From Natrinema zhouii (lineage in GTDB: Archaea > Halobacteriota > Halobacteria > Halobacteriales > Natrialbaceae), in assembly GCF_013456555.2 (NCBI RefSeq), contig NZ_CP084882.1:124001-188000 (forward strand): a stretch of DNA of 64,000 nt, in the 5' to 3' direction. The notes below the pieces were generated by a model. It was given only the letters and a program-made list of their open reading frames with translations. It searched no databases and was not told where the DNA came from. The stretch's first letter is position 1. Every line of letters starts with the position of its first letter. The position numbers and the translations under genes are program-made. Below are positions 52,384 through 61,100 of this stretch, one piece after another.

Positions 52384-52738
52384 CAGATCGGGAGTTACAC
52401 CAGTGGGACGGAAAACGGTCAGTGACACATTCGACGACAGTTATGATCGAGAGAATGTCGGACCGCGGCCGGAAGACCATAATGGGCAACCAGCGGCCGT
52501 TCAGTCGCCTGTCGCCAGTTTGCAGACTCCGAGCACCTGATTGATTCTGCTCCCGGAGATCTGATGGCTGAAGCTCTGGGTAGTATCCTGCCCCATGACG
52601 ATCTGATAACATCTTTCGATGAACGTACGAATCGATCCTTGATATCTGTCTGTGTCTGAGCTTCAACGTCTGTACACTAATGAGACAACTTTCAACAGCG
52701 GAGTCAGTCTTTTTGTCAGCTGACGTCGTATCACGACT
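52384..52738. other. Divergent promoter region
   Basis: No gene; it separates the oxidoreductase and the membrane protein gene at 52739. Short AT-rich patches exist but no clear operator was found. Confidence 0.4.
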
Positions 52739-53176
52739 GTGCTTCGCAAACTATTGATCGTGTTCGGTCTGTTCGAGATCGCGAAACCGAAACCGATCAT
52801 CGACATGTGCGAATGGATCGGCCTCGAGAATTCCGATGAGGCACAATTGCGTCCATGGGCGCTCTGGGGAGCTCGTCTCGAGGGAATGATATTCGTCTGG
52901 CTGCTCGTCCGCGGCCGAGGTGAGAGCGGCTCAACGATTGTCAGTGGATTACTCGCCGTCGCTGGGATCCTGCTTGCGCTCGTGCCACATCCAATTATCC
53001 AGCTTAGCCAAGAATTTGTCTACGAGAACACTGAGGATCTGGAGATGAAGCCGTGGATCAAACCAGCGGCGCGATTGTTGGGCGCGTTATACCTGACCGT
53101 CGTCGTTCTCTCGTGGCGGGCAGACGCATCTAGAACTGAGCCAAAAGCCGATCAGGAAACTTATAGTAGAAGTTAG
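52739..53176 (+). CDS. Hypothetical membrane protein
   Basis: A 145-residue protein with hydrophobic segments at about 3-13, 45-58, 67-83 and 108-124 (GLLAVAGILLALVPHPIIQL, ARLLGALYLTVVVLSWRAD) and two similar loops (LRPWALWGARLEG and MKPWIKPAARLLG), suggesting an internal repeat. It starts at GTG 52739. No family recognised. Confidence 0.65.
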   Translation: MLRKLLIVFGLFEIAKPKPIIDMCEWIGLENSDEAQLRPWALWGARLEGMIFVWLLVRGRGESGSTIVSGLLAVAGILLALVPHPIIQLSQEFVYENTEDLEMKPWIKPAARLLGALYLTVVVLSWRADASRTEPKADQETYSRS

Positions 53177-53429
53177 ATACTGTAGAGAACGAGTCGCTCT
53201 GGTGAACTAACTGACCTCTGAGTCTGTCTAAATAGTATGCCCCTCCTTTTATGCGTTTCACAGATCACCTTGTAACTCTGGCTCAATGCGCTATCTCTGG
53301 AGATCCTACACCAGCGGCCAAGAAGGGATACGGCGGCTATGCTGCTGGGTAATTGTAGCGATCCACGGTCTCCGCGAATATCTCGATCTGCCAGACCGGC
53401 GACTCCTCGATATGCTTCACGATACCTGA
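53177..53429. other. Intergenic region before a transposase relic
   Basis: No gene that I can support; the sequence grades into transposase remains. Confidence 0.4.
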
Positions 53430-53689
53430 GACGTGCAGGCTATCGATACAATTGGCCTTGACCGCCATTTGGCTAGCCATCACTATACAAATCGGACAAG
53501 CTTGATATAGCGCACGGCGCTCGCCATGACGATGGCATCAATCATTGGCGGTCAGTGGTTGAAGCTCTCTTCTTTGCGCTCAAACAACGGACCGGTGATC
53601 CGTACCGGACTCGAACATGGTTCGGGCAATTCCGAGAACCCGTTCTAAAAATAGCGGTGAGAAATATCAAACGTTCTCTCCAACTCTAA
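53430..53689 (+). pseudogene. IS5-type transposase, C-terminal relic
   Basis: Two frames give DVQAIDTIGLDRHLASHHYT (catalytic-domain start) and then ARHDDGINHWRSVVEALFFA, LKQRTGDPYRTRTWFGQFRE and VLKIAVRNIKRSLQL with stop at 53687-53689. The middle of the catalytic domain is deleted. It differs from the intact copies at 40470 and 55127, so it derives from a third IS5-type element. Confidence 0.68.
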
Positions 53690-53801
53690 ATACAGGTAGA
53701 CAATAGAACGTAATTAGACATGATTGATTCATCGGTTGGTAGACGGTTCGTGCAAAATAAAAAGGAGAATACAAAGGCGTGCTCACCCATTTCAAAATCA
53801 C

Positions 53802-54978
53802 ATGGTCGAAGCCACCGGCATCGACATTATCAATCTGCTACTCGTGTTGTCCCTCGCCTGGGTGTTCGGTGCCTTCGCCGAACGTCTGAGCTACCCCGCG
53901 ATGATGGGTGAAATCCTCGCCGGCATCGTGTTCGGGCCGGCCCTCCTTGGATTACTCCACTCTTCAGAAGTCCTCAACATCTTCGCCGAATTCGGCGTCT
54001 TCCTATTGATGGTCTACGTGGGGATGGAAATCGACCTCCACGAGCTGTTCGAACTCGATCCGCAGGCGCTGATGATCGCGCTCGGCGGGTTCCTGTTGCC
54101 GTTCGGCCTCGGCTACGCCGCTGGCGACCAAGTCACGGATTCTCGTTGACCTCGATATCCTCGACACGCGGATCGCTGGCGTGCTCTTGGGCGGAGCGCT
54201 CCTGTCCGACGTCGGCATTCTCGTCGTATTCGCGGGCGTCACCGGATTCATCGAGAGCGGCGAGGTCACCCTCTGGAGCATTGGCACCGTGATGCTCCGC
54301 GCGCTCGCGTTCTTCGCGGTTGCGCTCGTTATCGGCGACCGCGTGCTCCCAGTCGTCTGGGAACGCCTCGAAGGATTGATGCGCCGGTACAGATTCATCG
54401 ACAAAACCTCCGCGTTCAGTGTCGCACTCATCGTGGCATTAATATTCGCATATTTGGCAGCTCTAGCGGACCTCCACATGATTATCGGCGGCTTCGTCGC
54501 CGGGATGTTCCTTCGGCAGGCGCAGCTCGACAAGGTGATATATGAGCATATGCACACGGTCATGTACGACCTCGCGATGGGCGTGTTCGCGCCGATTTTC
54601 TTCGTCACTGTTGGCTTCGAACTCACGCTGGGCGTGTTCACTCAAGAACTCGGTCTCCTGTTGCTCGTCCTGGCCCTCGCATTCTTCAGGAAGATCGTCG
54701 GTAGTTGGGCGTTCGCGCTTCCGACGAAACTGACGAGCAAAGAGGGACTGGTCATCGGTCTCGGAATGAACGGCCGTGGGACGGTCGAAATCATCATCGT
54801 CTCGATCGGACTTTCGATAGGAATCATCTCCCAACAGCTCTTCTCGATTCTCGTGTTCATGGCAATCTTCACGACGGCACTCGTCCCCATGACTGTAAAA
54901 CTCGGTGTCGACTGGCTCGAGCGGGCCGGTAAACTCGTGTATATGGCTGACGATCAAAGCGTTGAGCCCGAAGTGTAG
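53802..54978 (+). pseudogene. Kef-type cation/proton antiporter, frameshifted with a deletion
   Basis: The N-terminal half (IINLLLVLSLAWVFGAFAER, MMGEILAGIVFGPALLGLL, FGVFLLMVYVGMEIDLHELF) is a CPA2 antiporter start. After about 54135 the frame ends; a second frame resumes at RILVDLDILDTRIAGVLLGG and runs to 54978 with further helices and EGLVIGLGMNGRGTVEIIIV, the family's charged motif. Compared with typical antiporters about 25 residues around the first conserved T-S-L-A segment are missing. No RCK/TrkA regulatory domain follows. Probably non-functional. Confidence 0.82.
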
Positions 54979-55094
54979 CCAGTACCCGAGTACATAATTT
55001 CTGTGGGACTAGAACATCTCGTTTGAAGCACCGAAGAGTATCTGCGGACTTCGCCACTAGACTAAATAGCTATAACCAGATTTCTGTTTCAGAG

Positions 55095-56031
55095 GGCTTC
55101 ATTGAATCCGCAGAGGGCAGCGGGTTTCACTGTTTGACGACTTGTTCGACGTTGTAAACGGCAGCAGTGAGAGCGATTTCACGAAACTGACGGTACCATG
55201 CTCGCGCTCGGACGGCGGAGCCGTACGAGCGCTTGATCACCGAGTTCACGGTCTCACAGATCGACCGCTGGTTGTAGAGATCGTCGTTGATCCGCGCGTT
55301 GTGCGCGTGATCGTAGGGTGCGAAGACGCGGTGTTTAATCAGCGGTCTCACGCCGTCAGCACGGAGTTCTTCGCGGAAGCTCATGTCGTCATAGCCTTTG
55401 TCAGCGGCGAGTGTGAGCAGGTCGCCGGCGTTCCGCCGGACGACCTGCGGGCCGATCTTCGTCCCGTTTGGCCACTTCGCACTACAGTGTACGTCGATCA
55501 CCGCGCCCTGCGCGGTATCGACGAGAAACGTCGCCTGTATCGTCTGTACGTCTCGGTCGCACCGTTTGAGGTAGTGGCTCGACGCCTGTTGGCGGTCGAA
55601 ATAGGTGGCGTCGATGGCGGCGTGACCGGACTGATCGAGCAGCTCCGACGAGAGTCGGAGCAGCTCTCTCCAGATCCGCATCGGTGCTCGATCAAACGAC
55701 TTGCACAGCGCGGATGGACCGGGGAACTCGCCGCGCTCGAGAACGAGCGCGGCTCGGACCCGCTCCATTTCCTCGGCCCAATCGAGGACTTCGACGAGTG
55801 TCGCTTCCATGTGAACCCGAAGAAAGTGCAAGACTGCGTGCTTCCAGCCGGCAACTCCGTTGCCGGCAGGATGGCTGATCTGCATCACTGCTGCATCAGT
55901 AAGTTTTCGTGCTATCGAGACAGCCTGTTTGACGAAGCGGAAGAGAATCTTCTGCACTAAGACGCCTCTTCCGCTTCACCTCAATCGTTCTGACGACTTA
56001 CCCCGATGCCGTCCGTGGATTCAATAGAACC
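55095..56031 (-). mobile_element. Intact IS5-family element with 9 bp target duplication
   Basis: 937 bp flanked by the perfect direct repeat GTTTCAGAG (55086-55094 and 56032-56040). The ends GGCTTCATTGAATCC and (reversed) GGTTCTATTGAATCC start imperfect terminal repeats of about 30 bp. It carries one intact transposase gene. Confidence 0.92.
55127..55957 (-). CDS. IS5-family transposase
   Basis: A 276-residue transposase, full length. DDE residues: Asp in GHAAIDATYFDRQQASSHYL, Asp in AGDLLTLAADKGYDDM and Glu in QRSICETVNSVIKRSYGSA. It ends WYRQFREIALTAAVYNVEQV. A zinc-free N-terminal helical domain precedes the catalytic region. The intact frame and perfect target duplication suggest recent movement. 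The relic at 3808 derives from a close relative. Confidence 0.92.
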   Translation of the reverse strand: MQKILFRFVKQAVSIARKLTDAAVMQISHPAGNGVAGWKHAVLHFLRVHMEATLVEVLDWAEEMERVRAALVLERGEFPGPSALCKSFDRAPMRIWRELLRLSSELLDQSGHAAIDATYFDRQQASSHYLKRCDRDVQTIQATFLVDTAQGAVIDVHCSAKWPNGTKIGPQVVRRNAGDLLTLAADKGYDDMSFREELRADGVRPLIKHRVFAPYDHAHNARINDDLYNQRSICETVNSVIKRSYGSAVRARAWYRQFREIALTAAVYNVEQVVKQ

Positions 56032-56051
56032 GTTTCAGAGATACTATCGTT

Positions 56052-56774
56052 ATGAGATGGCAAATTAAGGAAATCGAATGGGAAGCTGTCGCGGGTATCC
56101 TAGCAGCGGTTCTCGCACTGGTACTCCATTTCTTGCACATCGTGGACGAAGCCGTGCTTCTTCAGATCACGCTCGTTCTCATGGCGTTCTTGTTTATCAG
56201 TCATCTCAGGCGTGAATCGGAAACGGAGAATCTCTCTGAGTCCCTCGCTCACACCGAACGCACTGTCGAAGACATCCGCGCCGGTATGGATGCCTCCGAC
56301 CTCGAACTCATCGGCCCAGGAGAGCTCAGATCCCGGAGTACGCAGTTCGGTCAGGGTGCCCGTGGAGAAATGACCTGGTTCAACGTCTGTCTCCTCATGT
56401 TCGTTCCCCAGGATTTATTCGATGCGTTGCTTCGTCCACCGATCGAGAATCCAAATGTGTCCTCGATTCAGTTCGTCCTCGACGAGAGTGAGCGGGAGCG
56501 CTGGAATACTCATGTCAAACCCAAAGTAAAGGAGTGTCGGGGTGCTGAGACGGTACAGGAACCCGTTTGGCGCGAACTCGATGAGAACGTCTCGTTCATT
56601 CTTCGCGGGACGAAAAACGAGCAGACTGACGCGCTCTTGAGTTTCTGGGGAGAACCCTTTATGGCACGAACAACGAGGGACGTTCCCCGCTATATCATCC
56701 ACGTAACGGAAGATTCCGAATTGATCCCGCAATTGCGGGACATCGAACGCGAACACCGACTTCAGCAGACGTAA
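56052..56774 (+). CDS. Hypothetical protein with N-terminal membrane hairpin
   Basis: A 240-residue protein: two hydrophobic segments at about 12-32 and 36-53 (VAGILAAVLALVLHFLHIVD, VLLQITLVLMAFLFISHLRR), a helical linker, then a soluble domain from about 80 to 240 (FNVCLLMFVPQDLFDALLRP, SFILRGTKNEQTDALLSFWG). I do not recognise the family. It begins 20 bases right of the IS5 element, so its promoter may lie in, or have been displaced by, the IS. Confidence 0.65.
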   Translation: MRWQIKEIEWEAVAGILAAVLALVLHFLHIVDEAVLLQITLVLMAFLFISHLRRESETENLSESLAHTERTVEDIRAGMDASDLELIGPGELRSRSTQFGQGARGEMTWFNVCLLMFVPQDLFDALLRPPIENPNVSSIQFVLDESERERWNTHVKPKVKECRGAETVQEPVWRELDENVSFILRGTKNEQTDALLSFWGEPFMARTTRDVPRYIIHVTEDSELIPQLRDIEREHRLQQT

Positions 56775-56776
56775 AT

Positions 56777-56900
56777 CGTCTCAGGGCCAAGCCCCGAGGC
56801 TTTCGCGTGGACTTCCGTTCTATGCCTCACCTGAGGCAGGGGGTACGTACTCCCCGCTCACGTCCAACGTCCCGCGATTCAAGCGCACATCTACGGGTGC
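56777..56900 (-). ncRNA. Candidate TnpB guide RNA (reRNA) 3' end
   Basis: In IS200/IS605-type elements the guide RNA overlaps the 3' end of tnpB and ends at the element's right end. Here the DNA just past the TnpB stop (minus strand) reads GAACGGAAGTCCACGCGAAA and then a hairpin CTCGGGG-CTTGG-CCCTGAG near 56778-56800, fitting the scaffold and right-end hairpin. The 3' limit and any guide are not verified. Confidence 0.5.
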
Positions 56901-58064
56901 GCCTCCATCGTCTGCATTTTGCCGACGATGGAGATACTGCAAGCCTATATTCTTCGCGGCGTTGTAGTCGGCCTGGCTCTCGTACCCGCACTGCTGACAC
57001 TCGAGCGTCTCCCCCGAGCGATTATCGTCGTGGGTAAACCCACATGTTGAGCAACGCTTCGACGTATTGCGTGGATCAACCTGAACGGCTTCGACACCGT
57101 GTTCTTCGGCCTTGTATTCGACGTACTCGTGGAGACATCGGAACGCCCAGAGGTGTTGCCACGTCGCTCCGGGGACGTTCTCCCGGATGTGGATCAGATC
57201 CTCGAACACGATGTGCGAACAATCGTTCTCGACGGCTTCCTCGATAAGTTCGTTCGCCACCGTGTGTAGGTATATCTCGAAGCGTCCGTACTCTTTCTGT
57301 CCGACGCTTTCGATGTTTTCTTGGGCGTGGCGGGACCCACACTGCTGGAGCGAGCCACGACGCTTCTCGTATTCTTGACGCCAGTGGTTGAACTCGTCTG
57401 CCGACCAGAATCGCCCCGTCGAAGCAACGGCGAGATTGTTCACGCCCGGATCCACACCAAGGACTGTTCTGTGCTTGGACTCGGATTCTGGTGTTTCCGC
57501 GTCTGCTTCGACTTTCTGCATCGAAGCGTGGAGGTACCCGTCACCGTCACGGTACTGGAGGTTGGCCATCCGAAACTCGAAGCCCTCGTTGGAGACGTAC
57601 TTCGTCGGTGGTATCTCCGAGTCGTCAGGAAGGATGTAGTCACACTCGATTCGTCCGTTTACGGCCGAAAGGGAAACGTGGTCGCGGTGGAACGTCGCAC
57701 TCCGCTTGTCGTAGACTGTGCTGTCTGCCGAGAAGTGCGGTTGCGACGTTGCCTCGCCACGTTTGAGGCGTTCGACGCCGCTTTTGACGGCTTCGACTGC
57801 TCGCCGAATTCCTTTCTGGGCGAGATTCGCGGTGAGGTCGGTTTCATCGAGGAGTCGATCGTAGAGGGCGCGTTCGGCTTTGGCTTTCGAGGTGACGTGG
57901 TCTCCGTCGTCACCGTGCCAGCACCACTCGCTTGCGGTGTTGGCGCAGTGTTTGAACTGCTCAACAGTCTCTCGAAGGGAATCATCGGCTCCGTCGAGAG
58001 TGTCGAGTTTGATGACGGCGGTACGACGGTACTCCACAGTATTTTCATATATGTTCAATGTCAC
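56820..58064 (-). CDS. tnpB: TnpB RNA-guided nuclease (IS1341-type)
   Basis: A 414-residue protein (405 if GTG 58037 is used, where the usual start VEYRRTAVIKLD begins). RuvC residues: Asp in VLGVDPGVNNLAVAS, Glu in HIVFEDLIHIRE and Asp in YESQADYNAAKNIG. The zinc finger has CSTCGF and CQQCGY knuckles. All catalytic positions are present, so it could be active. There is no TnpA transposase in the window; this is the solo IS1341-type arrangement. Confidence 0.92.
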   Translation of the reverse strand: MTLNIYENTVEYRRTAVIKLDTLDGADDSLRETVEQFKHCANTASEWCWHGDDGDHVTSKAKAERALYDRLLDETDLTANLAQKGIRRAVEAVKSGVERLKRGEATSQPHFSADSTVYDKRSATFHRDHVSLSAVNGRIECDYILPDDSEIPPTKYVSNEGFEFRMANLQYRDGDGYLHASMQKVEADAETPESESKHRTVLGVDPGVNNLAVASTGRFWSADEFNHWRQEYEKRRGSLQQCGSRHAQENIESVGQKEYGRFEIYLHTVANELIEEAVENDCSHIVFEDLIHIRENVPGATWQHLWAFRCLHEYVEYKAEEHGVEAVQVDPRNTSKRCSTCGFTHDDNRSGETLECQQCGYESQADYNAAKNIGLQYLHRRQNADDGGAPVDVRLNRGTLDVSGEYVPPASGEA

Positions 58065-58239
58065 TTACATGTAGAGGAGTAGGTCTGCCATCGTGACGTG
58101 GTTTGCGTCATCGGTTATCGGCTTCCTCTCCAATCTCAGGGGTCGGAGCATCCTCCTCATACCGTCTGTGAAAAGAGGAATCTCATCAATACACGGTTCA
58201 TACGGGAGTATCCGTCTACCGACTGATCTTCACTTTTCA

Positions 58240-58665
58240 AAAGGGTCAGGTGTACGTAATTGAGTATAGAACGTGTACGCGCCGCGGGGATGATAGGAAT
58301 TGGTAGCGCATACCCGCGTCTTCAGGCACGGGTCGAGCGGTAGGCCCGACCGGTGAACCGACGTCGGTGGCCGGGCTGGATATCTTCTACCGGTGCGTTT
58401 AAGCGTCTGTACTACGCATTTAGACCTGCTACTCCAGTGGAGAGAGTCATGCCAGAGAACACATGCATGCCTATGACTCGGCTGGAGACGGGGCCTGTTT
58501 GACCGGACCACAGCCCTACTAAGGGAGTTAAACCGAGAGGTTCCTCCAGTATGCTGCTGGTTCCCTTGGAAGTGCGGGTTGAAACCTGGAAGGCTACTCC
58601 CGACCGATATCCCATGGTTGGATTCCACGTCGTTTACAGCGTGGAGGAGGTCAATAACCCAAGAC
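58240..58665 (+). ncRNA. Orphan TnpB-type 3' end / reRNA-like remnant
   Basis: On the plus strand the sequence ends CCACGTCGTTTACAGCGTGG (58640-58659, 5 bp stem CCACG/CGTGG) followed by AGGAGGTCA. I recall this as the typical right-end hairpin of haloarchaeal IS1341-type elements. The preceding 350 bp has no intact tnpB frame but keeps structured GC-rich blocks such as CCTATGACTCGGCTGGAGAC. I read it as the non-coding 3' end of a decayed element, which might still be transcribed. Confidence 0.45.
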
Positions 58666-58740
58666 GTCAATAGAGACAGCCGTTCTTTTCGTCTCTGCCA
58701 GCAAATCTATATCTACTTGGCCTGCATTGTCTGGAGTCAA

Positions 58741-59028
58741 TTACTCGTCGTCAACCAGTTTCGTCCGGACATAGTACGGTCCTTCCCAGTCTTGGACCCA
58801 GTTGGGGGCTGCAGGATGAGACCGCAGCTGATTTGCTTCATACGATTCGTCAGGAAAAATGGTTCCCTCCTCGTCAGTCCCGTCCTCCCACGGCACTACG
58901 AACGTCACTGGGTCTCGATCTTCGGCAGGATTCAATTGTTTATCTGCCCCATCATCTAGATGGTACGGTCCATCGACCCATTTCTGTGGATTGAACGTGA
59001 CCGCTATCTCTGGATTTTTGTCTGTCAT
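58741..59028 (-). CDS. Conserved haloarchaeal hypothetical protein
   Basis: A 95-residue acidic protein (PEIAVTFNPQKWVDGPYHLD, DPVTFVVPWEDGTDEEGTIF, NWVQDWEGPYYVRTKLVDDE) with regular aromatic residues, suggesting a small beta domain. Intact frame starting at ATG 59028. No recognised family or neighbours. Confidence 0.68.
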   Translation of the reverse strand: MTDKNPEIAVTFNPQKWVDGPYHLDDGADKQLNPAEDRDPVTFVVPWEDGTDEEGTIFPDESYEANQLRSHPAAPNWVQDWEGPYYVRTKLVDDE

Positions 59029-59455
59029 GCTTGTTGATATTCTGTCAATCTACTGTATTCGATGGAGGCTTAAAAAGAGCAGGACAAATCTCACGCTATT
59101 AGATACAGAGGAGCTGGATCCTTCTAACAGATAGTGACTATCCCTGAGGGAGGAGATTCCAACTCCGAATGTGTCGAATTACCAAGATTCCATCAGAGCC
59201 AGATTCAGTACTACAACAACCTATAGTAATCCCCAGAAGTCTTTGCTCACAGCACTCGATAGATCGGTAAGGATCAACGGATAGCAGCTGGTTACGTTAG
59301 TGCGCATTACAAAGACTTCCAGATTCTACTATAGGAGCAAACTACTACGGTGATCCGGAAGCAACTACCAAGAAGACCACAGTCAATATCCCCCGGTGAA
59401 CAGAGCGAGTCGCTGGAACAGACGATTCAAAGCACAACATACCAATATTCACACA
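59029..59455. other. Intergenic region with MITE copy 2
   Basis: No gene; contains the MITE at 59221-59334 and the promoter region of the ferredoxin gene. Confidence 0.6.
59221..59334. repeat. MITE copy 2 (114 bp)
   Basis: Nearly identical to 187-300 (same length, same CTATAGTA/TACTATAG ends, about three base differences). It lies upstream of the ferredoxin gene. See copy 1 for the link to the IS630-type terminal repeats. Confidence 0.88.
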
Positions 59456-59701
59456 ATGGAAGTCGAATTCGACCGCGATACCTGCACAGGAATCTTCAAC
59501 TGCGTTCACGAGTGGGAGAAGTTCGTCGAAGATCGCGATGCGGGGAAAGCAACGCTTGTCGGAAGTGATGAGTTCGAGACTGATCACTACAGACGAGGCG
59601 TTCCCGAGGGAGAGGAGTTCGATGCGAAAATGGCCGCTCGTGTTTGTCCGGTAGACGCAATCACGATCTACGACGAGGAGGGGGAACAATTGGTTCCATA
59701 G
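59456..59701 (+). CDS. Small ferredoxin with three cysteines
   Basis: An 81-residue protein beginning MEVEFDRDTCTGIFNC. The usual first cluster motif CxxCxxC reads C-T-G-I-F-N-C, with Ile in place of the middle cysteine. The last ligand is in ARVCPVDAITIYD, so three cysteines remain. In known ferredoxins this replacement gives a [3Fe-4S] cluster. Electron carrier for unknown partners; the solo SdhB and oxidoreductase in the window are possible clients. ATG 59456 is used. Confidence 0.82.
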   Translation: MEVEFDRDTCTGIFNCVHEWEKFVEDRDAGKATLVGSDEFETDHYRRGVPEGEEFDAKMAARVCPVDAITIYDEEGEQLVP

Positions 59702-59787
59702 TTTGTTGTTGACTGCCGTTTCAGGTGGCGTGAGTGGAAGATTTGATCACTACGCTGTGTAGTAGCCCCGCAACCCGATGTTCTCGA

Positions 59788-60660
59788 TCACCAGAATTTG
59801 AGGTTCTGTTTGACTGATTCACGCTTCATCTCCTGGATTTCTTCTGTGATCGGGATGTCCTTTGGACAGACGGCTGTACACGAAAATTGCGTATGACACT
59901 GCCAGACCCCGTGTTCTTTATCGAGTAGATCCAACCGATGTTCCTTCGCGTCTTCCTCTTCGCGTTCGTCCATATAGAACCGATACCCCTTGACAATGGC
60001 AGCGGGGCCGATGTACTCGTCGTCGAACTGTGAGGGATTACACGACGACGTACAACAGCCACACTGAATACACCGTGAGGCCATCTTGATCTTCTCTCGG
60101 TTCTCGGGAGATTGATGCTGTTCTTCGAGTTCACCGTCTGGGAGATCCTCGGGCTGAAAATATGGTTCAACGGATTCCATCCGCTCAAAGAAGTGGTCCA
60201 TATCCACTACCAAGTCCTTGATTACTGGTTCGTGAGGGAGCGGTTCGACGCGAACTGGCTCATCGAGATCGGAGATTTGCGTTTGACAGCCGAGTCGTTG
60301 GCTCCCGTTGATGAATAGTCCGTCACTTCCACACACCGCCATCCGGCACGAGTGACGGAATGTGAGACTAGAGTCGAAGTGGTCACGAGCGTAGATGAGT
60401 GCGTCCAAGACTGTTATCCCCTTTTCGTAGGGAACATGGAAGTCATCGAATCGGGGTTCTTGTTTGGTTTCGACTTCAGGGTCGTACCGGAAGACCTTCA
60501 GGAGAGTTGTCTCCTCATCGGCGGGAGACTGTGCTTCAGCGGCCGCTTGTGCCCCCCGCTCTTTTGCTTGCTCGTCTTTCTTATCGAGACGTTGCTGCTG
60601 TGGTGAAGAGCCAGTGTCGGATTTCTCTTCTGTCTCTGAGGATGTTTGTTGGGAGCTCAT
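59788..60660 (-). CDS. sdhB: Succinate dehydrogenase/fumarate reductase iron-sulfur subunit
   Basis: A 290-residue protein. After a charged, poorly conserved N-terminal 50 residues comes the plant-type [2Fe-2S] domain (FRHSCRMAVCGSDGLFING, with Cys also in QRLGCQTQI). Then come the [4Fe-4S] ligands in ASRCIQCGCCTSSCNPSQF and the last cluster in QCHTQFSCTAVCPKDI. All ligands are present. Normally it sits with SdhA and the membrane subunits, but no other sdh gene is near, so this is a solitary paralogue. It may transfer electrons in a different complex. Confidence 0.9.
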   Translation of the reverse strand: MSSQQTSSETEEKSDTGSSPQQQRLDKKDEQAKERGAQAAAEAQSPADEETTLLKVFRYDPEVETKQEPRFDDFHVPYEKGITVLDALIYARDHFDSSLTFRHSCRMAVCGSDGLFINGSQRLGCQTQISDLDEPVRVEPLPHEPVIKDLVVDMDHFFERMESVEPYFQPEDLPDGELEEQHQSPENREKIKMASRCIQCGCCTSSCNPSQFDDEYIGPAAIVKGYRFYMDEREEEDAKEHRLDLLDKEHGVWQCHTQFSCTAVCPKDIPITEEIQEMKRESVKQNLKFW

Positions 60661-61100
60661 ATTCGTGGGTAAAGTACTGAAATTCGCTTAGGAGGGTAGC
60701 GGAGTTCCATGTGAAAAGGTAAGGGGAGACCACCGAAATAGCTGTCCCCGAGGACGCACACGAAACTGCCTCATAGACCGATCATATGCTTCGTAACCCG
60801 GAACGTCGAAACCCGGTTGGAGTCTTGGGTTTATCAGATGCTGGAGGAACCGCCCACCGTTACATCGTATTCGACGGGTTGGGGAGAGCAGTAACACATA
60901 TACCCGCTCTGCACCCAACACTATACGTAGTGTCCACTTCCCGCGAAACCGACGAACGGCGCTGGCGGTAGTTAGCGTCCGGAAGTGGACAGTATCACGG
61001 AGCACGGCTAGTCGTTCTCACCTAGCTGGCTCAACCGCGATGCTCACTCACTTTCTCGATTGTATCGCCATCATAATGACCTCTAGACGCACACCAAAAA
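60661..61100. other. Intergenic region with an inverted repeat
   Basis: No supportable gene. TGTCCACTTCC (60931-60941) and GGAAGTGGACA (60981-60991) are an exact 11 bp inverted repeat with a 39-base loop, perhaps a small element or a hairpin terminator for sdhB on the other strand or a promoter-proximal site for trpS. Confidence 0.45.

Noticed and set aside
58230..58670. Minus-strand frame over the TnpB-like remnant
   Set aside because: The plus-strand right-end hairpin explains the sequence better; the peptide is Arg/Ser/His-rich.
60688..61005. 105-codon minus-strand frame upstream of sdhB
   Set aside because: Arg/Leu/Pro-rich without pattern; includes an inverted repeat, so more likely non-coding.
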